Shown here in pieces: positions 1 through 11,629 of a DNA stretch of 64,000 nucleotides. Location: the NCBI GenBank assembly GCA_963691655.1, contig OY829326.1:141378998-141442997 (forward strand). Reading direction: 5' to 3'. The translations under genes were made by a program, and so were the position numbers. Positions within the stretch are counted from its first letter, which is position 1. Each line of letters starts with the position of its first letter. The notes below the pieces were generated by a model. That model was not told where the DNA came from and did not search any database. It saw only the letters and a list, made by a program, of their open reading frames with translations. This DNA is from Toxonevra muliebris (lineage: Eukaryota; Arthropoda; Insecta; Diptera; Pallopteridae).

Positions 1-525
1 AATCGCCACTACGTCAGGATTCTGACATAACCTCAAAAACCTCATACATTTTTTTTTTCTAGCACGGGGTTCAAACCATGTTTATTATATGTTTTTTGGG
101 TCGCTGAATCCGAATCTGAGGCCCAAAAAAAGCCAACACGTCAGGTTTTCGATATAACCTGCAAAATACCTCGTTATCTATGCTAAGTCAAAAACCTGAC
201 ATGCTGGATTTTTTTGGACTTCGGATTCGAATTCAGCAACGCCAAAAACATTTAATAAACATGGTCTGACCCCCGTACTCGAAAAAATTGCATGAGGTTT
301 TATGAGGTTATGTCAGAACCTTGAAGTGCTGGGATTTTTAGGACCTCGGATTCGGTTTCAGCGACCTCAGAAAGATGTAGTAAACATGGTCTGACCTCCA
401 GATCTGAAAAAAAATTGTTTTCATGAGGTTTTTGAGGTTATGTCAGAACCCTGATGTGCTTAGATTTTTTGAGCTTGACCCAAAAAAAAAACATATAATA
501 AACATGGTCTGACCCCCGTACTAAA
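1..525. repeat. AT-rich satellite, unit about 120 bp, one inverted unit
   Basis: The motif AAACATGGTCTGACC recurs in direct orientation near 256, 383 and 501, giving periods of about 118-127 bp, and once in reverse complement near 70-84. Each unit also carries a T-rich run, a GAGGTTATGTCAGAA block and a GGATTCGnnTTCAGCGAC block. The first ~180 bases are therefore an inverted copy of the next ~150. The array is cut by the window edge. The TTCGGATT-AGCGACC block also appears in the array at 22.2-22.8 kb and as a fragment near 26190. It is non-coding. Confidence 0.75.
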
Positions 526-2626
526 AAACTTTTTTTTTTGTGTGGCTGTGGGTATATATTAGGCATTTATACTCTGTAAATAGGTTTCCAACTAGAATAA
601 TTTCAAAAAGATCTCATTTCTATGATCTTTATATAACAAGCTATGGATTTTATAAAACAAAAGTTTGTGAATTTTATGTAGTTGTTCCCATTAATTTAAA
701 GTTTCTTATGAATTTCTATACATTTTTGCAAAGTCATAGAGATTTTTATAAATTTTTCGTTCCTCAAAAATTTCTATAAATATGTATAAAATTAAATATT
801 GATTAACTTCCATAGATTCTTATGGATTGAATGAATTCTGTTTGTCAACCAATTTTAAAAATATTGTAATTCGTCTCGGCAAAATATTTTTGGTTATATC
901 TCGATTCAGAAAATTTGTTAAATTCTAAGGTTCACATTTAATGAAAGATAATATTTTGCTCGTCTCAAAAAATTCAATTTTTCAGATTTGAGAAATGAGG
1001 AATGAATGAAATGAAGGATTTGAATGTGTGCATTGTTTATTTTTTAACAGATTGATCAACTCAGAGAAGTTTTTCAATCAAAAACTGTAGATTTTGTGCT
1101 GCTAATGGCAACCTGATTATCCTAATTTTCAGTATTTGTTTCAACATCAGTTCCTACAGAAAAGAAAACCAAAAGTAACGCTGATATTTCACCTCCTATA
1201 ATACCTATCTAACTTACTGAAATAATTTTTATACTTCCACGATTTTTAGAAATTTTCTTACTGCCTTAAACATTCACCAGTTTACAAATCATAATAAATT
1301 AGTCCCTCTACCAATACGATGAAACCGAGCTTTGTTATAAATTCATGCATAAGCTACAAAAAAAAAAAATATGTATGCAATTGTTTGTAAGTATAAAATA
1401 TACGTATGTATGTATGCATGCTTACAAAAAGTTTTTATTATTATATATATATTATTATTTCTAAGGCAAAATTCTAATCTTGATCATTGCCAGGTGCGTT
1501 TAATGCACTTTTACACTTATTTATGTGGAATATGCAAGACGCGCTTAATGCATAAACCTCCCTCCAATCACTTCATAACTCGTATTGCATTCGGCAGTTC
1601 GTTTGCTCGGCAGACATGTGTGTTTAGCAATAGAAGCAAGCAAGTCATTCCAAAGAAAATGTTAGTAAACTTAGGTAAAGAAATTTTTAAACTAATTAAA
1701 ACTTAGTATCTATAACATCTGCACCCGAGACCCTTTATTTTTCAATCAAGTTTGTTAACATATCAATAATTGGGGTCTCGGATTCAAATTCTAGTGTTAT
1801 GATTTCTGCCCTCATAGCCTATTAAATGCCTATGAAAATGGTTTTCTCTATATTTGCCATCAGATTTCCGTCTTCAAATCATATTTTCTAAGATACTTGT
1901 TTATTCAATGATATTCAGTTTTCATTCCTCTCATTAGGAATTCGGACGTCTTCACATTCACGGCTTTCTGCTTACATTTATTGAGCTTGGAAAGATGTTT
2001 TTCTCTCATCCTCTTTTCATTGAGGCTACGCATTTCCCTTGTTCGGAAACAGCCGGATTGCCACAGCTCTCATGTCTAAATTTTTCTTGACCGTCGGAAG
2101 AATGGAAACTTTCTTGCTTCCTTGATAGATTGAAGTCCCTAGGCTTTTTTGATAAATAAATTGTGAAAGGAATGTTCATATGTTTTGTTGGAGAGCTCAT
2201 AAAGTAGGTAACATCAATTCATCTCATCCGCTGTATATTTACACAAGTAAAACTGAAAAATTTTCGTAAGACAAGGTGGGAATAAACCCAACTCTCATCT
2301 TCCTTGGGAAATTCAAGGCCAAGGTGATAACCGCAAGACAATGTTGGGAGATTATTTACATAAAAGTGTTTGATATTTGATGCAGTCCGAACTCAACGCA
2401 CAACCATTGTTAAAGGTCAGAGAATGCAGGGCTTAAGAGTACAGAACGAGACCTAAAACTGACACTGACTAGAAACACAATAATTTCGCAGTCGGAGCAA
2501 AAAATTTTACCTTTTCTTGGCGAAATTCCTGATCAGAATTGCTCCTGCTCATCTTCCTAACATGTACAATTTTTCAAAAGAATAACAAAATTTTACTTCT
2601 CTTGAACTGTCCTTTGTTCCGGAGCA
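526..2626. other. AT-rich DNA without recognised genes
   Basis: This stretch has homopolymer A/T runs and a short TATG tandem near 1403-1416. Short open frames at 540-779 and 1371-1706 have low complexity, no recognisable domain and no good start context. I see no gene or element here. Confidence 0.6.
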
Positions 2627-3770
2627 GTGGTGTATCCAGGATTTGGTTTCTTTAAGGAGGCTAAGCTAAATTAAGGAAATAAATTGTCTAGAGCAATGGC
2701 AACAAAAATGAGAATTCAGAAAAACATTTTAGGGCATATAGTAAAAAAGAAAAGCAAATCATTTTTATTTTAAAAGTTTGTTGTAGTTGTCCGTAGCAGA
2801 CTAGGAAACCAGGTCAAAAATCAGATAGAAATCGGTCTAACAATCAGTGCAGTAATAGTGCAGTATAAAACTGAAACCAACATTCCAACCGAAATTTAGA
2901 ATCAAAATCGAACCAAAAACAGACCAAAATTCAGACACAAATTTCAAACTAAAAGTCTGAGTAAAATTCAGACCAAATTCAAACACAAAACTTATACCAA
3001 ATTTCAACAAAATTCAGAGTAAAGTTCCGATCAAAAGTCAAACCAAAAATCAAACGAAACATCAGATAAAAAATCAAAAGAAAACTCAGGACAAAAAGAG
3101 CTCAAAAGCCCGAACCAAAATTAGACCAAAGTTTAGACTAGAATTCAAATAAAAAATTAAACCAAACATCAGACAAAAATTCAAACGGAAACTTAGACCA
3201 AAAACTCAGACCAAATTCAAAATAAAAATACGACTAAAATTTAACCCAGAAATTAAACCAAATTCAGACTGAAATTCAAACAAAATTTTTCAATAAAATT
3301 TAGACCAAAAATCAAACTAAAACTCAAAACAAAAGCAAATCAAAACTGGAATAAAAATCAGACTGAATAGAGCTGAAAATTTAAACTAAATTCAGACCAA
3401 AATTGAAACCAAAATCAAAGCAAAATTCCAATTCAGACCAAAAACTCTCACGAAAATTCAGACTAACACATATACAAACCAAAATTCAGATCAAACTTTG
3501 ACAAAAAATCAGACTAAAGTTTAGACTAAAAATTCGGCTAAAATTTAGACGAACATTTAAGCCAAAATTTAAACTAGAATTCAGACTAAAATTGAGACCA
3601 AAAATCTGAATTAATTCAGATTAGAATTCAAGCTGAAATTCAGGCCAAACTGAGATCGAAAATCACATCAAAATTTAGACCAAAATACAGTTCAAAAATT
3701 GAACAAAAATTAAAACCAAAAGCAAATCAGAATTGAGACCACAAATCTTCAGATTAAAGAAAATTTACAC
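2627..3770. repeat. Degenerate AAAATTCAGACCAA minisatellite beside a hAT-like terminus
   Basis: From about 2810 to 3770 the sequence is a long, degenerate tandem array of a roughly 15-base unit close to AAAATTCAGACCAAA. It is strongly A-rich, with the purine-rich strand on plus. At 2627 lies CAGTGGTGTATCCAGG, which looks like a hAT-type terminal sequence (such ends usually begin CAG). The same terminus/array association recurs in reverse at 56.6-57.36 kb, so the minisatellite is probably internal to a non-autonomous element. No matching second terminus or target-site duplication was found. Confidence 0.6.
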
Positions 3771-5907
3771 TAGAAATGTACCTAGAATATTTTAATATTA
3801 TAAAATAAATTATTCTAATTTTTATATAGAGTTTTCCCAATTTTCGGGAACTCAGCAGTCCCTAAAGTCCTTTATTCTGATCGAAGCAGAACGCTGTAGA
3901 AAAGTTTAGAAACTGTAATTTTAGATAAATATAATTAAGAAGTTCAAAGTTAAATTTTTCACAACGTACAAATCACCGTGGAATGTCCCACAAAGAATTG
4001 CTTGTAAGCTTGTAGCAAGCGCGAGGGTGTCAAGCGTAACAGGCAATAGTTCTAAAGATTTAAGAATTTTATTAAACAGAAATATTTTGCACTAGCAAAT
4101 AAAACTTATGTTGACATTTTGCTTTGTGTTTTTTTTTGTTTTTCATGTTATGTGGCGTAAAAGTTTAAATTGCAATTAATATTACCTACTAATAATAATG
4201 TTAACAGCAGTTAGTATAAAGTAAAAAAAAAAAGTATCCAAGTGAGAATTCATTTTAGAATAAGAATGAAAATTCAATGTCAATTAATAAAGTTTAGTGT
4301 CAAGCGCGTTTAGAGGCTTTTTTCTATCTCTCTCTCTCTCTCTCTCTTTCTGTTTCTCAGAATAAACATAAAAAATTAGTTTTAGTTTAATTTAACAATG
4401 ACAATTAAAAAGCAACTAAATGGTGGCAGGAAGCGTAGATGAGTAGGGAGCGAGTGCAGTAGATGAAGCATTTAATTAGCTAAAGCCAACATTCAAGGAT
4501 AACATGTTTTCTTATGTTTATGTGTGTGTGTGTGTGTGTGTTGGGTTTTATTACATATATGGTAAAGGTGTTTGTGTGTGAATGTGTGTTTGTTTGTTTG
4601 TGACTTGGCAATTTGAAATGGTGCGCACGCGCGTTGTAATAATAAGACAACAACAATAAAAACAATAAAAATTAACTTAGTGAAAGCTTAGATACAAGCT
4701 TAATTGTAATTAACGGTATTTTATGTTAATTTCGACATTGAACTTAACTGTTAAAGAGAGGAAACATTTACGTGCATTTTTGTTATTGTTATGCATTCAT
4801 TTCTAGTTCTAGTGCACAAATATGTGAAGGCGGATGTGATTGCGGAATGATGAATGGTTGAAATGAAATGGAATGAAAAGTGAAAGATTATGAAAAAATA
4901 TAAAGTCAGGAAAATTACTTAATTTTAAGCTTGTAAAAAAAAAAAACATATTCTGAAAATTGCTTTCTAATTGGTATTCAATGCGACGTCATTATATTTT
5001 AAATGAGAAGTCGTCGGGTATTTTTTAAATTAAAAAAAATAGTGTTGGAAAACATTTTCAACATTTTTAGTATTTTGCTATTTCTAAGGTGAGAAATGTG
5101 AAAAAATCTTCAGTGCTTCGACATCACAATTTGTTAATATTTCAATTGTGTGAGTAACCTCTAGTAATACATAGTTTCTTGAATATAGATTTAGTCAATC
5201 CCTTTAGAATCAGAACAGGAATATTGATAGATAATTTTAAAAATTCATTGACTTGTGAAAAGACTTATACGCTAAGACATATAAAACCCACAGGCCAGGA
5301 GAGATTGGCGAAAGTGTAAACCATGACGTCAGCCTCTAGTCGGTCCACAGGTTGCAGAAACTGCAGGACTGAAATGTGTCCATCGTTTAAAAAGGATTCT
5401 AATTCTAGAATAACGACCTACATAAGCCCTACCCCCTACAACCAAACCACCACCCCCATCCCCTTACCGATCAAAGTCTTATAGATTTCAACCAAATTTT
5501 TGTCATGAATAAAAAATAAAATTTTAAAAGGACTAAAAATAATATTGCCCTCAACCTCTTAAGAAATCGCCGGATCTGCTGGTATTGGGTTTCAAAGCAT
5601 AAACACACTAAAACTAATTATTTTTGATAAGTGTGGGCTCAGAATTTCCGTTTAACTGAATTTAATCAAAAAGAGCATGGATTTAAAATTTCCGAAAAGC
5701 TCTAAAATTAAAAGGGGATCAATTATTCTCAAGTTTTTATTAAAGATTTCTTACTTTTTTCAATAAGTCAAAGTACTAAAATAATACGGAGCCCTGGGTA
5801 ATGGTGAATAAAATGATCCATCGAAAAAACCTAATCCCAATTTATTGATATAGCCCATCATCACATCTTGGTTAGGATGGTCTAATTAGGCTCTGATAAG
5901 TGATGAC
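3771..5907. other. AT-rich DNA with microsatellites
   Basis: Contains a (TC)n tract near 4326-4348, a (TG)n tract near 4521-4541 and several A runs. The small open frame at 4480-4665 on minus is the translation of the (CA)n repeat. No gene is recognised. Confidence 0.6.
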
Positions 5908-6625
5908 CAGGGCCGTAGCCAGAAATTTTTTTCGGGGGGGGGGAGGGGGGGGGGGGTTTTCAGAAAATATTCATAAATAATTTTTATCAAACTGATTTTG
6001 AAATACAATAAATTAAATCAATGATACATTTGAAAAATTTTCAGATTTTTTTTTATTCTTAACCTCAAAAAAATGGCCAAAAGTAACAAAAAATTCCCAG
6101 AATAATCAAATTAAATTTTTTCAAATAAATATTATTCAATTTGCATTCTAGTGCTTTTTTTTTATCGTGAGGGACATAATTTCATTAACTCATTGACTTC
6201 CCACTACTGATGATGTACCCAACCTCAAAAAAAGTACCAAAAATAGTAAATGCTCATTTTTTTCAAATGATCATCATTGGGAATTTGGGAAACCTTAAAT
6301 CAAAAACAGTTACTGATCTAGAAAAACTATGAATGCAGGAGCACTCAGTATCACCTTCTCTTTTTGAATCCGTAGTCAAACCTCATGTCGAAGAAAACAA
6401 ATCGGATTTGATCGCATAGTGTAATTAAGATTTCAAATTTCTTTTTTTATATTTGACTTTTTAGAAAAAAAACCGATGGAAGTAAAAAATATTGTTAAAT
6501 AGATTTTATTTTGACTTTTTTCCATCCATTGGCAATTAATCTCAAAAATTAAAATAAAGTTTCCACATTTCGGGGGGGGGGGGGAGGTCAGAACCCCCAA
6601 AACCCTCCCCCTAAATACGGCCTTG
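5908..6625 (+). mobile_element. hAT-type non-autonomous element, family 1 copy A (internally deleted)
   Basis: The element begins CAGGGCCGTAGCCAG and ends AAATACGGCCTTG, with short imperfect terminal inverted repeats next to G-rich and C-rich subterminal tracts. It is flanked by 8-bp direct repeats GTGATGAC (5900-5907) and GTGATAAC (6626-6633), the duplication length typical of hAT transposases. It is 718 bp and lacks about 300 bp of internal sequence present in the copies at 10579 and 43031. It has no coding capacity and would need a transposase supplied elsewhere. Assignment to hAT rests on the 8-bp duplication and the CAG start. Confidence 0.8.
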
Positions 6626-6679
6626 GTGATAACCATCGATAACTAAGATATAGGCACACCCCGTTAACTAATAATAATA

Positions 6680-7198
6680 GGATATAGCAGAGGAGAACTC
6701 ATCGAAAGGCAGGTGGACGTATATGCTTATCCCAAAGATTGAAACATGGATAAATAAAAAACATGGAGAGACAAATTATCATATAACCCAGTTTTTAACG
6801 GGTCATGGAGGGTACAGAATGTATCTGTACAGATTTAAGTATGACGACTCCCCACTTTGTCTTAGCTCATCACGAATTATAGAGTGTATGATCCAGTCGG
6901 AGGAAGACTGGTCACAAATAAGTGGGTTTATCACGAATGTGCAAAATGACCTAAGGAGAATTAAACGTCTTAGGAAAGCAGACTTGACGAATACAGCCTA
7001 AAGGCTAACCAGCCCCGCGAAGTAATACCTAACGGCAGTACCGCGGGGATAGTGATTGACGAGCATGGGTGAGGTTTAGTACGTAGGTGCATTACTGAGC
7101 AGATCCAGTCAGTATGTGAATCGTGCATGCCAATAATACGGACTACTGGTATCTATGATGATTCCTCACCGCAACCGGGCGCATCCAAAACAAAAAAA
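6680..7198 (+). pseudogene. R1-type LINE, 3' fragment (C-terminus of the polymerase ORF plus 3'UTR)
   Basis: One frame (ending at 7001) reads from KGRWTY through HGETNYHITQFLTGHG and YLYRF to SPLC, the conserved region after the reverse transcriptase in R1-type LINEs. The cysteine/histidine knuckle that should follow is missing: the frame jumps straight to SEEDW and LRRIKRLRK, the usual last residues, so about 30-40 codons appear deleted. The 3'UTR contains a hairpin CCCCGCG (7013-7019) / CGCGGGG (7042-7048), also present in the copies at 16.1 kb and 60.2 kb, and ends in an A-rich tail near 7190-7198. The copy is 5'-truncated and dead. Clade assignment is by motif only. Confidence 0.8.
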
Positions 7199-7199
7199 A

Positions 7200-7320
7200 G
7201 ACGGCCGATAGTGGCGAATAAGCTTCAACGATGAAACGCAATCAACTGATGTCAAATTTTTTGGTATTTCTTGGGTCCAGATGGCCGATAGTGGCGAATA
7301 AGTTTCAACGGTGAACTACG
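7200..7320 (+). repeat. Short direct duplication
   Basis: GGCCGATAGTGGCGAATAAG followed by YTTCAACGRTGAA occurs at about 7203-7235 and again at about 7282-7314, about 79 bp apart, immediately after the R1-type tail. The copies differ at only a few positions. Origin unknown. Confidence 0.6.
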
Positions 7321-10300
7321 CGAATTATGCAACAAGGAACTGTCATGCTTACTTGTGAGGTTTCGATGAACACATACGCATGAAGGTAAGAACTCCATGT
7401 AGGACACAAACCTGAACTGCACGAGAACTAGTTGAATGCTCTTTTGTCGGAACAAATCTTAATCTAGAGCGAAGTAGTAGAGATTTTTCAGCTTAAAATT
7501 AATATTCGTGCATGTGTTGTTCGGCTTCATGTTTTTGTGCACTAGAGTGGGTCGATTTTTGAATTTGAACAAACCTGTAGGTGGAAAAGTTGTGTAATAG
7601 TCTGGAGACCATTGGGGATTTTTATTCAATTTTTAGTTTTAAAGTTTGGCCTCCTCCCGGGCCCCGGAAAAAAAAAAACAAAATCAAATATGCCAACACC
7701 ATAAAATGTTTTCTAATAGTTTCATATTCACATATAATACTCATATTGAGGTATGAAATATGTTTTGGCCCTTACTCGGTACTTATTGGGCCCTAAGACT
7801 TCGGTTATAAAGTCATTATCCCATTAACGACACCAATGTTGCAGGAAATATATAATAATAATGCAATAAGACAAAAAAAAAATAGGTTCACAAATTTTTA
7901 GACAATAGCCGTTAAGGGGTTAATCTGTGAAAGCCTATTTTTACTAAAATCAAGTCTACAGATTTTTGTTGTTCATCTATAATAGAATTTCATGGGCAAC
8001 ATATTTCTCGAACATATTAATCCTCTATCGACCCTTGTAATGGGTCGAAAATTTAACTTTGTTTGGAAAGGGCAAAAAATATCCATAACGGTGGGCACTA
8101 AAGGGTTAATATGTGGAAAGAAAATATTCGACGGAAAATTCAATTATAAGTTGCTGAACACACAAACGAGCTTTGATGCAAAACTAATAAGTTGTCCTAT
8201 GATTTATTATTCTTAATCTGTTTGAAATGGGCAAACTTTAGGCCTGCGTAAACAGAAAATTAGACGTAAACTTTTTAAACGCTGAGACACGTATAATTTT
8301 TTTTCTCGAATTCTATCAGAATCCATTTTCAGAACCTTGTTATTGTTGAAAAAATTGATTTTTGTCGGACAGTGTAATTTGGGCGCCATTACAAAAAGAT
8401 ATTAAAAAATTAATATTTTTATCATCAATAATTTAAATTTTCGAAGAGATTTTATAAACATACTTTTAAATGAACGTGCGTTCGACATCTCTAAATACGG
8501 CGTGCATGCTACCGAAATATGTCGATTTTCCATATTAGGAATATATGTATTTTCCAGCGCGAAAATAACATTTAAAAAAGATACTCAAGAATCGAGCAAA
8601 TCGTACAATGAAATCAAAGCTATTGCGAATGATGTTTCGTAGAGGTCCTTAGTGCCACAAAAGACTAAAGCACAGAAGAAGAAGAAATTTTGGAGTTTTC
8701 ATAGGTTAAGTAAGATTGGTTTAACCTGTTTGTTGGTGGTCACCTACCTTAGTATTAGTATTATTGTTAGATAACATAAAGCAGTTAGAGATGCAACGGA
8801 CAAGCGCGTTGATTATGCCATCTAATGCAAGGCAATACCAAACTTTGGAACAGGTTTTCTAAGAGCTATACATTTAGTTTCAATTTGAAAAGTATTTAGA
8901 TAAATATTAACAGCTTCTAGGGTGTGGCAACTTCAATATAAATTTATACAACAATTTGTTTTTCATGTATGTAAAACTCTATTTAGAGTGCATGCATATT
9001 GCATAAAATATATACGGGATGTATACTTTGAAATAAATTAAGTTAAAATAATATAATTCTTTTACAGTTTCAATTGAAGTCAAATTTATTTAACACTTTC
9101 TAAAAGAACGCCCTAAATTAAAGTTTCTTTTTCAACAACAAACAAAAAAAAAAAGAAGAAATTATGTTAAAACTGCAATATACAGATTTTGCAGTAAAAT
9201 TGTAGCAGAAAATTTTGCAGTGACTGCAAAGATTAAATTTGGCAATGACATTATCCCCGGGAGTTGAAATACTCACTTACTTCTGTATAGACAAAACCAA
9301 CATTAAAAAAAAAAAAAAAAAAAAAAAAAAGGCGCATACATGCAGGCAGGCAGCATCCAAAAACAACAACCAAGAAGATAATGAGCTGGAGAAGAGGTGC
9401 GACAGATGGTAGCAAAGTGCGGAGGGGTGTAGGTAATGGATTGAACTTGCACTTGCCAAAAATTTCTGTTCTGTGACAAAAATGCTGCAACAATATCAAT
9501 TTTTGCAGATTCATAGTTATATACTATATAAAGGATTATGCAGCGAGCGAGCAAGCAAAATATTTGTATATAACAAGCAGCAGTGTTGCCATAGTAGCAG
9601 CAAAGTTCGTTCAAAATAGTAGTATGTAAGTTGGTTGTAGTAGCAGGCAAGCAAGCAAGCAAGGAAAGCTTTCGATATATTGTAACTGACCTACTGCAAT
9701 ACGTTTCTTAGTATACCATGTTTATATCATCTACCTACTATGCAAGGAATTGCCTCCTGCTGGTATGTTCACTCACTCCCTACCCTAGAAATTTCCCTCC
9801 ATATATGACGACTGCAATAGCAGCAGCAGCAGCAGCAGTAGTAGAAGAAAATACAAATTTTTTTTTTTTGTTACTATTTTTCCAAGGCAACGTGTAGCAC
9901 GAAGTTCAACGTCCGAGTTCTATGCACCATTGCGAGTCCAAGGACATTTCGATATACACAGGATACACAATAGCGCGCGCATAAATGTGTATATACAAAC
10001 ACATTGCATATATACTACACTCATATAAATATATATAAGCATTCATATATACATATATACATGGATATATAAGTATACATATAGAGATACTTATGCAATT
10101 ATCCTGGCGTGCTGCATTTTATATGTTTGTTTGGCATTTTCACGTTGTCGACGCAGTCGTCGGGTTTCTTTTGTGGTTCTATGCATTTCAGTATGTGTGT
10201 TTTTATGTGTGTGTTTGTATGAGTCTGTTTGTTTGTATGTATAAATTGTTATGGTTGTGTTTTCTTTTTTTTTCGATATTTTTTTGTTTGTTGTTGTTGT

Positions 10301-10578
10301 ATAACATTAACTGGGTCAGTGATGAAAAATATTGGCGTCACCAGTTCAGTTCGCATTCCTTGTTATGATTACAATTTTAGCAATGGCGTCTCTTTTGGCA
10401 TTACAAATGGCGGCAGTAGCATAGGAAATTTTACTACAAAAAAAAGTGAACAGCATAAAATAAATAGAAATTAGTGCTGTAGGGTGTTTCTTAAAGTTAT
10501 TTTTAAATATTAAAGGAACAATGAGCAAGAATTTTCAATTGAATAAATAAAGTTAACTGGATTAGGTATGATTTATAC
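7321..10578. other. AT-rich DNA with microsatellites
   Basis: Holds a long A run near 9307-9330, a (GCAA)n tract near 9645-9662, a (CAG)n tract near 9820-9840, TATA-rich DNA at 10015-10090 and TG-rich DNA at 10190-10260. Open frames at 9251-9662 (minus) are translations of the A/T run. The frame at 10229-10474 (plus) has a compositionally less biased C-terminal half but matches nothing I recognise. No gene is called. Confidence 0.55.
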
Positions 10579-11621
10579 CAGGGCCGTAGCCAGAAATTTT
10601 TTTCGGGGGAGGTTTTCATTCGAAGAAAATATTCATAAATAATTTTTATCAAACTGATTTTTAAATACAATAAAATAAATCAATGATACATTTGATGGAC
10701 CCTATAAAATTAAAATTTTAGGAAAAATTTTCCGATTTTTTTAATCTTAACCTCAAAAAAATGGCCAAAAGTGACAAAAAAATTCCCAGAATAATCAAAT
10801 TAAATTTTTTCAAATAAATATTATTCAATGTGCATTCTAGTGCATTTTTTTTTATCGTGAGGGACATAATTTCATTAACTCATTGACTTCCCACTACTGA
10901 TGATTTACCCAACCACAAAAAAATTAACAAAAATAGTAGAAGCTCATTTTTTTCAAATGATCATCATTGGGAATTTATCAATGATAAATGAGGTTGAGAT
11001 GAGGTTGGCTTTTATTCCCTGAATTCGTGAAGTCACTGCATTGAAAGAGATCTTTCTAGTCGTGGTGCTCTGAGCAATAATGCGTTAAAAAATTAATTAA
11101 TAAGATGGAGTTTTTGCGAAAGAATTTTTCACGTTGAACACGAATCTGAGGTCAAAAACTTCCAATCACGTAACGTTTTAGGAAAAAAATGGGATTCAAG
11201 CAAGTCTTATTTTACAAGGATCCGATAATTTTTTCTATTTTTATTAATTTTTAAACTTTTCAAACTGATTCAGGATGAAACCTTAAATCAAAAACAGTTA
11301 CTGACCCAGAAAAACTATGAATGCAGGAGTGCTCAGTATCAACTTCTCTTTTTGAATCCGTAGTCAAACCTCATGTGGAAGAAAACAAATCGGATTTGAT
11401 CGCTTAGTGTAACTAAGATTTCAAATTTATTTTTTATATTTGACTTTTTAGATAAAAAAAACCGATGGAAGTAAAAAATATCGTTAAATAGATTTTATTT
11501 TGACTTTTTGTCCATCCATTGGCAATTAATCAAAAAAATTAGAATAAAGTTTCCACATTTCGGGGGAAGGGGGGGAGGGGGTGGTCAGAACCCCCAAAAT
11601 CCCCCCCTAAATACGGCCTTG
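10579..11621 (+). mobile_element. hAT-type non-autonomous element, family 1 copy B (full length)
   Basis: Same CAGGGCCGTAGCC start and ATACGGCCTTG end as the copy at 5908. The 8-bp target-site duplication ATTTATAC is perfect (10571-10578 and 11622-11629), so the boundaries are secure and the insertion looks fairly recent. It is 1043 bp and includes the internal block missing from copy A. Between the G-rich and C-rich subterminal tracts the sequence is AT-rich and full of stops in all frames, so it is non-autonomous. Confidence 0.88.
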
Positions 11622-11629
11622 ATTTATAC

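Noticed and set aside
9251..9662. Minus-strand membrane-protein-like frames with poly-Phe
   Set aside because: Poly-Phe comes from a run of A/T; frames in several registers look alike.
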